Below are positions 1 to 13,235 of a stretch of 64,000 nt of DNA, piece by piece (position 1 is the stretch's first letter; each line of letters starts with the position of its first letter). The stretch is from Synchiropus splendidus (Eukaryota; Chordata; Actinopteri; Syngnathiformes; Callionymidae). The stretch is taken from positions 23,870,001-23,934,000 of the forward strand of contig NC_071338.1 of the NCBI RefSeq assembly GCF_027744825.2. The letters are read 5' to 3'. Both the position numbers and the translations under genes were made by a program. The notes under the pieces were generated by a model, which was not told the origin of the DNA, did no database searches, and saw nothing but the letters and a program-made list of their open reading frames with translations.

Positions 1-2040
1 TGAATACAGAACAAACTAATAGTAAAGAACAAGAATTTCTTTTTCAGAAGGAAATAAATGCATGTGTCTGTATGACAAATAGACTTCTGTTTCCTGTATT
101 TTGTATTTCCTTTTAGTCTGGGTGTTGGTCTTGGTCCTGCTGTTGTTTGGGTTTCTTACTTGGGTCCTAAAAGTCTTGGACTTGGTATCTGTTTGCTCTG
201 GTCTCTATCTCGACTTGATCTTGGGTTAGGTCCTCTCAGCGACACCATATTGTCCCAGAGGGACGCAGAAGTTTGCAAACGTAGTTGCATTAAGCTTTCA
301 ACGGAAGCATGTTCACTGCATCTCCCGAAAACAAAGACGGAGTTCACCTTCGTTCTCAATGTTCGATTCCATGCAGCTTCGTAAGTATAGATATAGATGA
401 TATAGAGATGAGGTGCTTCATTCTAGCCCCAACCCTTTAAGGTCATGTGGGAGGAGAAACATTTGACGCCTTTAAAACACTTTTGTCGTAAGCATACGAA
501 GATTTTGCGGCATTCACGACATTGTCTTATGGATCCAACCCTTTTGTTTCTGCTTCCAAACCAGCCTTTTCACAGCACTGTGCTGGATCGGTACTTTCTG
601 TAAAACAAAATGAAACAAAGAAGGTCGAGGCTGCGCGTTCCCCCCTAGTCTCTCATAACCGCCTTCCTGTCATTGAGTTTCCAGATGGCCGCGCTTTTCT
701 GTATCCCAGTTCATAGCTCCAAACTTCCTCGCGCACACATTCGCGTCGGGTCATTGCTCACCCCGACACGCCAGAGGAAGAGGAGCACTAATCCTCCCCA
801 GCATGCTCCCCTGGAAACACGCTCTTTGCAAATAGTTTTTCCTGTTTGCGTCTTTTGGATCCGTAGAGAGAGAGAGAGAGAGAGGTTCTGTTACAAGCTT
901 TTGCATCTAGTTAGGAGTGCTGCAACAGATGTTTGGCCATGGCTCAGTAGGTACACAGTTGCACTGAGTGACTTTAAAGACCTGGTTGGGGCTTAGTGAC
1001 AGACTGTTAGAAAACACAGCCGTGAACTTTGCAAGGTCTATACCAGATATGTTCTGTGTTAAATTGCGTCGGAGAGCAATCACTCTCTGCCCTACAAATC
1101 CTTGGTAAAGCTGTGCTTTACAATAGAGCTATAATTGCGGCGCTTTAATTGCCTGCCAATGTGCTACTCCCACGGCCTGCGTGCATTGAAGAGCCCAATA
1201 ATTAGAAACAGGACGGAATTAGATGGCAATTTTGTCTTGGCAATTATCATAATGCAAAAGAAGTGCCATTAGTATTGTTAGCCCCACAGTACATAATCCT
1301 TTGACACTGTCAAGTCCCTCTCTCAGCTTCTGGGTACAACAACTCTTGATTTCCCCGCAGCCTTTGCACTTGCCTCAGTCTCTACTTTAGTCAGCAGCCA
1401 TCCAGCCGCCACACTTGGAGTTGTGCTCGCAGACGGAGCACATCCACGCCCAAAGTGCCGGGAGGATTAGAAGCGACAGTATTAGCAGCCTGTGTTTCCC
1501 TTTAAAGGTATATAAATTGGGTGTTAATCCTCTCCCACCATGTCAGCCATGAAATTGTGTTTGATATAACAGAGAATTTAATGCTTTTGACAGATAGCGG
1601 ATTTGTGCCTCACTGACAATTCATTTTGTTTCACTGGAGGTTTATTGTCTCGACTCCAAAGTGCTGCGGTTTAGAATATATCCGACAACTCAGCCAGATA
1701 TGAACCTGTTTCCTTATCGAAAAAGTTTTCTAGTTTTGCATTCATTTGTGTAACATCTGTATGCCTTGTGTGTCTCACATTCAGACACATTTTTTGTTCT
1801 GAAAAACTAAATGGATTGAAGTTTCTCCGTAATTGATGCACAGAGTCGGCTCATCCAGTGCTGTTGGAGAACTTTGCAAACTCAAGTTTTCTTGCCGTAT
1901 TGCTATGTTCAAGTAGTCCGTAGTGACCAATAAAAGTTATGTCACTAATAGAATAAATTGATACTTTAGATTTTCATGAGAAGGCTTTCATTTAATGTTT
2001 TATTGTTGGTCTTAATTGAAATTTTGCTACAAGAAACTAG
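1..2040. other. No gene seen; mostly unique non-coding DNA
   Basis: I see no coding exon here. Short frames near 160-384, 522-716 and 673-996 have no recognisable protein features and overlap one another in different frames. About 121-245 is rich in GTCTTGG/ACTTGATCTTG words like those of the short repeats at 3092-3220 and 39655-39757, and may be a decayed relative. An AG dinucleotide run lies at 865-884. The stretch 1071-1290 looks like a regulatory element and is listed separately. The rest shows no structure I can name. Confidence 0.5.
1071..1290. promoter_or_regulatory. Candidate conserved non-coding element
   Basis: This unique AT-rich stretch is dense in homeodomain-type words: AATTAG at least twice, and CAATAATTAG. 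The octamer-like ATGCAAAA follows TCATA. The word TGGCAATT occurs twice about 15 bases apart. No reading frame runs through it. This texture is typical of deeply conserved enhancers near developmental genes, but conservation cannot be seen from one genome, so the call is inference. Confidence 0.3.
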
Positions 2041-2051
2041 TTGAAACCATC

Positions 2052-2165
2052 CATATCTTCCATCTTCTGCTGCTTATCTGAGGTTGGGTCATGGCGGCAG
2101 TGAGCGAAGTAAAGGCACCCAGGATTTCCTGTCCCTAGAAACCGCAACTGAAGTCTCCCCAATGT
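2052..2165 (-). mobile_element. Non-LTR retrotransposon 3' tail, heavily truncated
   Basis: Read on the minus strand, this is the end of the same LINE family found at 59165-59600 and 27400-27622. The word CTGCTTATCTGAGGTTGGGTC corresponds to the 3' terminus just after the coding stop. Further in, the pattern matches the stretch encoding the last residues of the reverse-transcriptase protein. Only about 110 bases remain, as expected of 5' truncation during target-primed insertion. The clade is not assigned. Confidence 0.5.
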
Positions 2166-2789
2166 TGATTCTTGATCTGCCAAACGGCATCCCCCCATTT
2201 AGTCAGGCCAAAAATAAAAAAAGGTTCGGGCCGCTAAAGCCTTTGTCCCCTGCCTGACACTAACACACTTTCACAAGTGGAGGGCCACGGTAGACTGCAG
2301 ATGCACATTGTTCTTTCGGGCCGTGCACAGGGATATAAACCAAAATATGTGGAGGTGGCGACCGAGACAAGACCAAGACCGACTGTCAGTCTGTTCCGTG
2401 TTTTCTCCCGTGCTTTTATTTTGTTGTTGCCTATTCATTTCCGTTTCCCTCTTTGTCTCCAGCTTCTCGAGCGACACGGCTGGGATTCATTTGCGAATCA
2501 ACCCCACCTAGATTTCAACACCTCAGTCCCAGCACGTGTTGCCAGATGGTTGCTTTGCGTCCTCACGGTAAACTCCTTCGATCCTTGCTTCTCCTGTACT
2601 TCCAAATTCTGAGCGTGCTTGACATCTTTTCTCAGCCGCTTCTCTGACTCTCGTTCCTTCACCTTCGTTTATTGCCCTGTGCTGCTGTTGTGCATGTGAG
2701 TGTTTTGATTAGACTCACTCCATCAGTTTCCCCGGGGTAACTTGTAAAATTATCCTCGCTCTCCTGAGTCTTCTGTAAACCTGCACCAA

Positions 2790-2993
2790 TCCAGCTACTG
2801 GGTTCCACATCCTTGACAAGCCACTGATCCACACGTTGGTTAACCAATCAGGTGTCAGCTGAAACAAGCAGCACCCGTCTGAGAATTTAAGTCTTCAGAC
2901 TCCTTATTGGTGTTTGGGTATCCTCACAATAGGTTGCAAGAAAAAAAAAACGGCACCCGCTGTGGCCCTTTTGTGGATCAGTTTGACACCTCT
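2790..2993. mobile_element. hAT-type non-autonomous element, one end only
   Basis: The right end (about 2953-2993) reads GGCACCCGCTGTGG, then CTTTTGTGGATCAG, then TTTGACACCTCTG. This is the inverted form of a fish hAT terminus of the CAGGGGTGTCAAACTG type. The interior shares the word GTCTTCAGAC with the better preserved copy at 29729-29930, so both are probably one family. The left terminus is not recognisable. A run of ten A interrupts the right arm at 2940-2950. Confidence 0.45.
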
Positions 2994-3091
2994 GAAAAAT
3001 ATCAATGAAAAAAACACAACAAAACTGTACAAGAAGCCAGAATCCTTCTTTTGCCCATTATCCTCACCGATTATGACTGTTGGTCTTGATC

Positions 3092-3220
3092 AGTGTTGAA
3101 TAGAAATCCAGAGTCCTCCAAGTCTGATACTGATTAAAAACGCATTCAAGACTGAGACCCTAAAAAAAAGGCTGTGAGAGTGATCTTGAGAACAAGACCA
3201 GTCTTGAGTATTATAACACT
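3092..3220. repeat. Short dispersed repeat with AGTGTT ends
   Basis: The stretch begins AGTGTTGAATAG and ends TTATAACACT, giving imperfect inverted ends (AGTGTT.A outermost). The interior alternates words such as CAAGACTGAGACC and GATCTTGAGAAC. The same texture, ending TTCTAACACT, recurs at 39655-39757. I see no target-site duplication. It may be a small non-autonomous DNA element, but the class is not assigned. Confidence 0.3.
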
Positions 3221-4646
3221 AGGAAGTGATGTGATATCATATATATTTTTCCGATTAATTTTGTGATGTTCGATTTGATCTTGTGTTATTCTTGTAAAAA
3301 TAGGTATGTAACACGTGACCATTTTAAAGAGGTCTAGCCCGCAGGGTTCATCAGGTGACTCTGTTTATTTTATATCCTTCAGTTGCACGTATGGAGCTGA
3401 GCCCTTTAGTGGTATGGTTCTATATGTTTCCAACACAGTGGGCTGTTTGAAACAAACCCTTTACAAAAATGAATGGAGAAACGTGTAGAGGCGGTCAAGG
3501 GTTGTAATTTTTCACCACTCTGCACCTCAACAAATATGGGATTGAGCGATTGTGAGGGGAGAAAAAGCCATAGCATTTAGACAAAACGCAGTCTTGAGTG
3601 AAAAGATAACGTGAGCTGGATAGGTGGGTGGGGTGTTTTTCTGCTCTGAGAGTGCGAAAGAATAGTCACTGGTCAGATAGATGGGAGCAGAAAGCGCTGC
3701 TGTGGCACTGATAAAGTGACTGAGGACCACTCGGGCTGCACTTGGCCAATTCCCGACGCAATCTTCCCCCCTTTTTTCTTGTCTGTTCTCTGCTGCCAAG
3801 TCGATGTTGCTGGCGTGATAATGACTGTTTATGCACTCTGCTCCTCTGTTGTAGGCTGGACGGGATGTTTAAACATGTAGAAAGCAGCCACTTTTCTTCA
3901 TAGCAAAGCCCTGACAACCCTGCATTTACCGCCGGAATTAGATGGCTCGTAAAATGCCTTGCCATCTTTAACACCCCAAACACCTTCACCCACGTCTGCT
4001 GATTCTGTGTCTTTTAACCTACCACCAGCAGAAACCTCTTGATGTAGCATTTCAGCGGAATAGATTAAGGAAAACGCATGCTCAGGACTGATGTAATGAT
4101 TCAGCAGCGGCAGCTAGAAAGGACATTGTGCGGCGTGGGGGCCTCATGCAGCACTTCGACGATCCCTGCGTGGCCACAGTGGGCAAGATATTAGAATACG
4201 TTTCGTTCTCTGCTCATTCAATTTGGCTTTAACTTCCTAAACAATATGTCATTGTAATGTCAATATTGTGTATGGAGACCATCTTTTTTTTTTCTTTTTT
4301 AATGGATGTAACCTGAAATAGTTCAATGTGCAGAAATCAATTGTAATACATAACTCAACCAACCAACATCTCTTCAAACTAGTATTCCATAAATGACAAC
4401 ACATTATGCACAAAATAAACCTTATATAAATACATTTTCATTTTAAGAAGTATTGTGTAAGTTGGATTTAAAAGCTTTATCAATCTATCTCAGTGGATTT
4501 ATAAAATATTGTTTACTCATTCTTTATTTTAATTATTTTAAAATTACATTTCATCACTAAAAGCTAAAGTTCTTTTTTGTTCTTCCATTTACATACTTTT
4601 AACCTATATACTTTTTAACCTACATACCTAGATACTTTTGAACTAA
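3221..4646. other. No gene seen
   Basis: Unique sequence grading from mixed composition into a strongly AT-rich block (about 4250-4640) that leads into the TA microsatellite. Two overlapping minus-strand frames at 3527-3989 have no recognisable domain. No promoter, exon or structured RNA is apparent. Confidence 0.5.
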
Positions 4647-4789
<143 letters not shown>

Positions 4790-7700
4790 TCTGTGTTTAT
4801 GGCCCCCTAATGTGTTTTTATTTCCCTTTCATCTGACTATATGTACATACAGTATACCACGGTGCTAAGCTGTGTCTTGAGCAACCTCAAAGCGGCTTTT
4901 TACGTGGGCATGGTTTTCTGCAGCCATAAGTAACTTCAACTTCTTCTTCTCTCCTTGGCAGCTGATAGAGAAAGAATGACTTTATGTTTTGACTTTCGTA
5001 AAATAAAATGGAGCGGCTGCAGTGAGATAAAGTCTTAAATCTCTCCCTGTGTGTGACCATGTGAAGGGCAATGAAAAACTCACAACACAGGCTTTAAATA
5101 TCTGAAGGTCAGAATTTCATCAGAATCCTTGGCATTTGACAATCAGTATCTCACTAACTGCTACTTACTCGGTACCTGAATTCTGACTGGACCACCTCTG
5201 CATGAGGTTTTTGAAACAGATTTCGGAATGCTTTTTTTGGGACGTGTCCACAGTCTTTTCTGCGTGTCCTGATATCAGAAAATGTCAACAACAGCCGCTC
5301 ACAAACGTCTCCTCCTTTCCTTTAAGCTCAACCCGAAGACAAAATGGTACTGTTGCTTTAAATCCTTTGAGCTTGAAACAGTTTCTAATCTTAACCGCAC
5401 ATTATCACTGGGATGTAAAACTCCTCCGAGTCTCCGCACCAAAAGCAAAAGGGTGGAAAAAAAGACATTAGCACAAAAGGTTCACAGTTGACAGCATGCA
5501 GATTTGCTGACGCCTGTAATAAAATAAGGCCAACCGAGTGTGCAAGAGTTGACATTGCGAATAGGTGTTGAGCCCAGCATCTGCATAAAAAGCCTCAGCT
5601 TCTGCCAGCAGCCATCATGGCTTCGACAGATTAGAAATTGTCTGTGTACGGATTCACCGCGAATAATGAGAAACGAGTTTTGAAATTGTAGCTCAGGCAC
5701 AGCGGAAAAATGGGCCTTGTCAATATGTGGCACATGTAGGAAGAGGAGTGGAGAGGGGGGGAGAACACATGGTGGAGGGTTTAGGGGCGAGGGAGGTAGA
5801 CGGCGACGGAGAGCGAGTGAGGGATCAGGGGATGACTTTGTTTTGGTTTACTGCTTATTACCATCATAATCCTTTGTCCCGCTTTCCACTCTGCAGTCCG
5901 GGCACACCTCTCGCCTGGTCTCCACAGTTAGACACTGTGATTGCCTTGTATTTAAGAAGCCTTCTCCCAGCCTCTGTTCCGACAAATGCTTTTCCAATAC
6001 CAATCACAGCTGAGTGCACCTCATTTGAATCTGTGAAAGGGGTTTTGATTCCATCAGCAGAATGCTTCTCCAAGCGCAGCGCCGACCATTCAATACCGTG
6101 GAAGTGTGTGAATATTCTCACCTACACTGTTAGGGCCTGGAGGAGGACTGTCTCGACTCCTCACGCTGTTCATTAATCCCTCCTTTATTTGCTAAATAAG
6201 ACGTCATTAGCTGCTCGACTTCAGCTCTGCGCAGAAGGGCTGCAGTTTCTTTGTGCGTTCAGAGTCTTTCAGGGTGGTAACAACTTAAGATGGTGCTTTG
6301 TGTGGCCCACCCGCCGTATTGTCATGACCATGTGTTGTCATGCCACATATATGGCTGTGTGAGGATCCAGTTTCGCTCGAAATAGTGAATAAGTCAGTTG
6401 TCCATTTTAGTAGAAGTGGATTGATGATTATTTACAACAATATTATCATGTTATATCATGTCATATCGTGTTATTTAGGAAACAAATTGACCACCTGCCA
6501 TTGCAAAATAAAACTTTAAGACAGAATAAATTATTAAATGAAAATTACAATAAAAACCTGCCAAGGAAAACAGTAAATAGAAGAAAAATCAGTTGCACAG
6601 GTGGGTTTGAGCCTCTCATTAACAGGGATTTATATTGCGAGTCAAAACCACAAGCTACCGCCACTGTGGTTCACCCAAGGGGCGGGACCCTCACTGACTT
6701 CGGCAAAAAACTGATTCTCATTCTCAGTGTGTAACCTCGGCGAAAATTATTTGCACTGTCTTCAAGTTTGGTTGCAAAAATGTGAGTCTTTTTCTTTAAG
6801 CGCAGACAATTTGACTTTATTGCACTGTCCGAGTTGTGTATTTGACCCCGTGGATTATTGATTTTTTTACATTTTTTTAGGCTTTCTGCTACCTGTAAAT
6901 GATGGTGGCGCATGTGCACGGCTTAAATGAGAACCACCACGCTTTTCCATCTTTAAAATCTCTTTAAAGATGAAATGTCTTCTCATCAAACGTATTAAGA
7001 CGCAGTGGAACTGATGGCACGAAATGCATCATGGAGGTGGACATGGACTTGGCAGTTTCCAATGTGTTATTCACAGAAACATTCAGAAAGAAACATGATA
7101 ATGACCGAAGACCGTAGTTCACAGGACTCGCGCATTCCAGCCAGACATATGAAGAAACAATTGGAGACGTATTATTTGTCATGACAAAAAATTTAATTTT
7201 ATTGTCACCATTTTTTTCCAAATCCTGGCGGAAACCCTGTAACCCTTCAATAAAGAAAAGCATGTCCTCATGTAGACATAGTTCATTGTTGCCAACAAAT
7301 CATGCGTTGGATCAGGATTTCTATCATTTTTCAGACCAGGTCTCTGGATAGATTTAAAAGGGCTTATTGGAATAAATCAACCACAAAATGTAATGTAAAT
7401 CTTTTCCAAAACACTATGTGTTTCCAGCAAACAGCAAGGAAAATGCTAGAGAATGCATATTTGAGTCGACTTGGTGTTGGGAGAAGAACATTACAAAATG
7501 GAAAAAGAAAAGACAAGAAGTGACGGTTATGATCAGGTGTGGTATGGTAAGGACTGTGTAATAAGGCTAGGTGTATCAGGAGGTTGCAGCTCGGGCTGAG
7601 GTCATAAGACACTGAAGTCGAGGTTCCCAACAGTGAAAGAGGAGGGGAGTGAGAACATCTATTGATAGAGATTAGCATTTCTAGATGGGAGTCAGGTCTT

Positions 7701-9955
7701 TGAAGAATCCTGTTGTGGTCTTTGTGTCGATACACACATGGCAGCATTTCATGGCAGATTGCTGTTTTCACTGGGGGTGGACATAAATAGTCAACAAACA
7801 GATCTCATCTTCCACCTGCTCTGATGAGTCCGCTGTGACTCCTTACTGCTTTCACTCATCAGAATCAAAAGCCGATAGCGCTTGCTCCCTCACACTTGTC
7901 CCCTGCTCCAGCTGGACTCACATTGTGTAGTGGTTTACTCTGACATATTAGCAGCACCCGTGCCATTCTTCATAGGAAGTCACATACCTTTATTGGTTCT
8001 CAATGCTGTTGCAAAGACAAGTTTTCACTCGACGCTCCACTGAGGACGAAGAGCAGCGGAGGCTAATTGTCCTCAGTTCTTCTTCATACTTCAGTCACTA
8101 CCTTGTTACATCCATTGTTTTTTGTGAAGGTGTGTGTGTGTGTGTGTGGGCTGCTGTTATCTCCGCGGCAGCAGATTGTTGACCTTCAGACTTATCGCTG
8201 CATATCTCCACTCCGTACAATTGGCTTCCCTTGTGGTCTGTGAGGAGTTTGGATGAAGCACGCGAATTAAAAATCTTCTGTAAATCCTATTGCTTGATTG
8301 CTCGCGAGCCGCTGAGACTCACTGTGAAGGACTTTTGGATTCCCTAAGTTATTCAGTCTTCAATATTTATTCACGTACGCAAAGAAAGTTACACATTGCT
8401 CATTAACTGGTGCTGCATTGCCACCTGGGAGACAGTCAAAGACTGTTGGTGTTGCATTCAGTCTATACAGTTCTCATGTCTTTAAAAAGGTTTTGCTGTT
8501 TGTTTAATAAGCTTCTTAATATCAACAGCTTTGCCTCAAATCCAATTCAGTCTCTGTAACATGGTTCACTGCGATGTAGACTACGCTGTTAAATGAAGTA
8601 AACTTTTAATCTCTGCACCATACTTCTATGTAAATTGTTGCTCATTTGTGTGTGATCGCATCAGGTTCTTTTGTGTCTTATTACTGAAAGGGTTTTTGTT
8701 TGGACGGATGGAACTGTAACACACTTATGAAGGGTGGACAGGCTGGACTTCAGTCAGCACACAGGATTCTAAGACTAAAGACGTGGTCAGCACTTTTGTA
8801 TAGTATCACTGCGAACTCCAACGTTCCAGTGTGTGGGATTGTGGTCCAGTGTTGACTTCTTAAAGGTCTGGTCTTTGGTATGTATTTTGGCTTTTACTGC
8901 CTTCAGGTCTCAACCTGCCAAGATGATGATTCTTCACTGTCAAGAAATATAGATTAAAAACGCTAACACCAAAGGCTGGCCTGCAGGCTGCCAAGAGGAA
9001 AGTCACAAACCCACCCAGGCTCATAAGGTTGAGTGAAGGTAGAAGGTTTAAGACTTTCTGCAGTGACTAGAAGAGAATTACTTATTTAGCTTTGAAAATG
9101 TAAATGAGATTAAAGTCAAATACATTATGAATATCAACACAAAACCCTTTTAATTTATGGATCATACGATACATTTCTTGTAGTTATTTGCTATCAATGT
9201 TATTACAAATTCAATGTTTGGCTCTTCCCCTGTGAATACCTGTATGTTGTTTTCAGCACTTAATATTCAGAGTTTTGTTTCCTCTAAGTCAATACTATTA
9301 GTCATTTGATAGCTCTTTTCATTTGTGTGAGCATTTCTTGCTGTTATTCTTAGTACTTCATATGTTCTTTCCAAACGTGACTGGGAAATACCTGGGTAGT
9401 TGCTGGTGTCCTTAAAAAAAACTCTGTAAAGTTCATGGAACATCAACATGGCAGATCATAGAGCAACAATTGCTGCCTTTTTGCTGCTGCTGAAGCAATT
9501 CAAATGAAAAAAAAAAAAAGTTGATCTGCTACAGTACGCTCAACTTCTCTTCCATTTCACTTCTTATAGATAAGTTTTCCTTCCCTCCATGTGCTACCGT
9601 GAAGCCCGGCCTGTTATTGGTTCTTGTTTGGTGCAAGAAATGTTTAACCATGCAGAAGCTGCAGCCCTTCGTCCAATACTTGCCACATCTTACATTGGGA
9701 TTTCACTCAGCCTAGGGTGGCTCTAAGATGCTAAAGCACGAGAGAGATACTGCTTGTATTGCTGTAACTTGAATCTGTTCAGATATGCTCTTAGTTGCTC
9801 TAAAGAGCTGAAAAAGCAGCAGCATCTTAAACTTTATCCTACAAGGTACAGATATGAGTATTTTTGATACTGACGTCTATTGTACCTGGCCAGCTGTACC
9901 ATACTAAAATTCTACTTCTTGACTTTTCGTTTCACCTTTTTCTAACCATTGTGTG
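4790..9955. other. No gene seen; long unique stretch
   Basis: About 5 kb without a recognisable repeat or gene. The longest frame (5727-6176, plus strand) is low-complexity at its start and resembles nothing I know. A pyrimidine-rich antisense frame at 7364-7771 is also unremarkable. A short GT run lies at 8130-8148. AT-rich homeobox-like words are scattered around 6180-6230, 8260-8360 and 8480-8530, without a clear cluster. Possible intronic or intergenic DNA. Confidence 0.5.
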
Positions 9956-10370
9956 AATAATAATAATAATAATAAATCTTTATTTATATAAAGATTATAC
10001 AAATTGCTTTACAGGCGAACAGCAAAGGTGTTTTCACTTGCTCAACCATGAAGGTGGATAGCTAGGCCTTCAATGAGCAAGAACTAAGGAAATGTTCGGA
10101 GGATATCACGTATATGCCAGCCAATAAAAGTGACTTTTTGCAGAGATTTAAAGGTGGTGTGCATGTTGTGTTACTGATCTCCTCTGCCAGACTGTTCCAG
10201 AGTTGAGGAGTCCTCACAGAAAAGGCTCTGTCACCTTTAGATTTAAGTCTCGTCGTCTGGTTGGCTTGTAGGGGGTCAGTTATCAGTACAATCTTGAAAT
10301 CGATTCTAAAATGGACGGCCTGTTAGGAGCCTGGCTGCTGAGTTGCACCAACATGTTTTATTAGCCTTAC
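9956..10370 (+). mobile_element. Fish retroelement 3'-region-like interspersed repeat
   Basis: A TAA microsatellite (9956-9976) is followed by CTTTATTTATATAAAG and then ATTGCTTTACAGG. Further on are AGACTGTTCCAGAGTTGAGG, AGAAAAGGCTCTGTCACC and CTGGCTGCTGAGTTGCACCA. I recognise this order of words from a very common fish interspersed repeat that starts with a TTTATTTGTATAGC-type sequence. It is probably derived from a LINE or SINE tail. The class is uncertain, and there is no intact coding capacity. Confidence 0.5.
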
Positions 10371-11250
10371 TTTACCTTCAAGGATGCCCCTTCAGATTTC
10401 ATCTCAGAAATGTCTCCTCTTCATTTGGTCATGAGAAACTTCAAGCTCAAGATCAACCAAAATGTGGATGGAAAGAGTAGAAGTAAGTCATTCAAGAGGC
10501 ATTAGTGAGTAGCTCTGGTCAAACTTGTACTTGGGTCCTGATGCTAAATCTTAAAAACTCTGCATCCATCCTTGGTTCGCAGTTTCACCCCCTCTCAGTG
10601 CTTCAAACACACTGAGGAGAGAAGCTCTGAAGCATGACTGGGTAATTGATCATTCTGAAATTACCAATAGATTTCTGCAGAACTCGCTCTCAGAAATCCA
10701 TTGTGCTTCGGGTCGTCGATCGGGAATCATAGAGGTATGTAAAGCATTTGAGATGGAGCTCAGAGCGCAGCGCTAATAATCTGTTTACACATCAACCATC
10801 CTAGTATTGATTTCCTTTACCGCCACACAGCAGCTGACAAAGCCTGTGTTGGTTTTAGCAGAGGCACAAAGTAGTGGCACCATATAATAAAAGCTGTCAT
10901 GATTGTGATGCTCTGCAGCAATTGATGTGCAATCTGTTATAGTGTTCCTTGCTCCCAGCCTTATGGATATACGCTCATGAAACTCCATTTCAAGAGGTTT
11001 TGTCGTGTTGAATTGCAAGAGGCAATTGTGCCGCATCCCTGTTCAGTAAAACATGACAAAATGAGGAAAAAAAAAACAAAACCTGAAAGGTAAAATTTGA
11101 CGTACTGTACAAAAATACTTCAGAATCTTCTATCTGAACACGATTCGATAATTGGTTGACTGAAACCCAACTATTTCCCAGTATTTTCATGAAAAAAAAA
11201 AAGATTTAGTGGTTAGTGGTCTTAACAGTTACAGTACATGAATGAACAAA
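10371..11250. other. No gene seen
   Basis: Unique sequence. Minus-strand frames at 10785-11036 and 10990-11190 have no recognisable features. Short poly-A runs lie near 11066 and 11193. Confidence 0.45.
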
Positions 11251-11254
11251 CGCA

Positions 11255-11610
11255 AAAGTCATGTTTGCGACTACCTCAACTATACATGCAGTACATGCAG
11301 TTCATTAACTTTGCCAAGGAGGTTGTGTTTTTGTCAACACTGGTTTGTCTGAGTTGAAAATAACTTGAAAAGTTATGGTCAGATTTGGATGAAATTTCCA
11401 GGAAATATGTGTAGTGGGAACAAATGGATCAATTTTGGATCCAGGATTTTTATAAGGCATTCTTTGACAGTGGGAGATGGCACCATTTTCAGCATTTGGG
11501 CGTGAATGGCATTTGGTTCCATTATATTTTTGGCAGCGTACTTTGTCATTGGACATTGTGAGTGTCTCAGCAGTTGAGGCCGAATGTGGTGTCGCAACTT
11601 TGGACATGCA
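11255..11610 (+). repeat. Interspersed repeat of the TTGCCAAGGAGGTTGTG type
   Basis: The stretch contains TTTGCCAAGGAGGTTGTG, GGTTTGTCTGAG, AACTTGAAAAGTTATGG, TTTGGATGAAATTTCCAGGAA, a GGATCCAGGATTTTT block and GACAGTGGGAGATGG, in that order. This matches a dispersed repeat common in fish genomes, in which a cold-spot 'AAGGAGGTTATG' head is followed by a 'GGATGAAATTTTCAGG' body. I cannot assign its transposon class. Overlapping minus-strand frames (11305-11657) are chance frames in it. Confidence 0.5.
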
Positions 11611-13187
11611 GCTGAAAATGTAATGTAAATAAAAGATGTGAGGAGTTCATTATTCAAGTTCAGAACATTGCAGATGTAGCATCGTCGATCCTGGACCCCA
11701 TTTTCAAAACTAGTTTATAAGTGATCCTTATGCACCACTGACCTTTCTACAGTGCAGACAGCACCACTGCACCCACAGCTTATCGACCAGTGCGGCTTAT
11801 GAATGGACAAGATCTATTTTCCTTCTTAAATTTAGTGGGTACTGCTAATATTCCAGTGCACTCTCTAGTACGGAATTTACACATGGATCAAAGACTGGTT
11901 GCAAGTGCAGAGAAACTGTGGCAGATGTGTGCTGTACGCCTCTCTCCGATCTGCTCTCATCCTCATGTGGTCTGTCTCTTCATTTGTGATCATCCACTTC
12001 CATGATGCACGTTAGCTGCTTGTTTTGATGTTTCCGCTTCGTTGAAGTCCGCCAGATCATGTGACATTTCCACCTTTAAAAAGAGCAGAATCTTTTCTAT
12101 TCAATGTGTCACTCGGTCTTGAGTTTCAACCAACAGTGTCATAGCACAGCACATCAGCGCTGTATCATGTAGATACTGACAGGAAAGCTCTTGAGCAGGT
12201 GAGAACAGAAAATCGCCTTCTGCTGCTGCTGGAGAGATCTGAACATCCCAGCGCTGTAGCTGAGCTCAGGACATTTTAAATGACTCTATCCTTCCAGCTC
12301 ATTAACTGATAAATGATAAAGTACAAGCAGACTTCCCAACAGTTTCAGCCATGGACTGCAGGGCGGATCAACAGGAGATGTTTAGAATGATGTACTCACT
12401 TTCCTAATGTGTTTTCATTTGGAGAACAACTAGTCAACTAGTCACATCTTCAGTTTTGCAGAGTCAAGCTGTTTATTTAGTCAGTCTCCCAAATAAAAAT
12501 GACTAAAATAAGCTGTACTTGATGTGGTGGCCCAAAAGACACTTTTCTTTTGTCAGCCAGCTCTATCCATTAAGTCCTCAAAGGTTGCTCCCATTTTAAC
12601 CAAAAGCCATCTCTTCCTGAAACATTTATCTTTTGTGCTTCCAGCGTCACGTTTTCCTCACAATGTACCTGCATTGTTTGCTAACTCTTCACTAGACGTT
12701 TATTTTTTAGCACTGATGCTACAAAAGTGGCCTCCTTTTGCTCTTATTTAAGGTATACACTGAAAACCATGTTGCGAGAACTGCAACGACAGCAGACAAT
12801 TTCAGACGTTTGGACCTAATCCCGACAGAATCCGCACGCCTCCCTTGTGTTTGACATAATTGTTTCTATTCTGTACTCCTTTCTTTACAAAAGTGGTCAG
12901 GTAGCGCATTGCTTGCTTCTCACTCGCTTGGAAAGAGTCGGGCTGCGAGACGATTAAATGGAGATAATAGCACTGCAGTTAAAGGCAACAATACACTGCT
13001 GGTTCTTACTTCAAGGAAAAAAAGACTAGCACAATGGGTGTTGTTGTGAGAAGCTGTGGTCAAACTGTCACATCCTTCTATTGTGTTTTTTTTATGCTGA
13101 ATTATCAAAACAAATGAATGCAGGTCTGTTCTCTAGAAGTCTGTACTATGTATAAAATATTTTCAAATCATAATTTCTATATACTTT
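11611..13187. other. No gene seen; contains one copy of a duplicated word block
   Basis: Mostly unique. The segment 11985-12055 (ATCCACTTCCATGATG, then GTTAGCTGCTTG, then TTTCCGCTTCG) recurs in diverged form at 13815-13882, so both may be fragments of one old repeat. No exon or RNA gene is evident. A plus-strand frame at 12524-12751 has no recognisable domain. Confidence 0.4.
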
Positions 13188-13235
13188 TCATTCTAGTTAG
13201 ATGATTCTCTTGTCTTTTGGTGGTTCTGTACAACA

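Noticed and set aside
5727..6176. 149-codon plus frame
   Set aside because: Starts in low-complexity G/A-rich sequence, has no recognisable domain, and a competing frame lies on the other strand.
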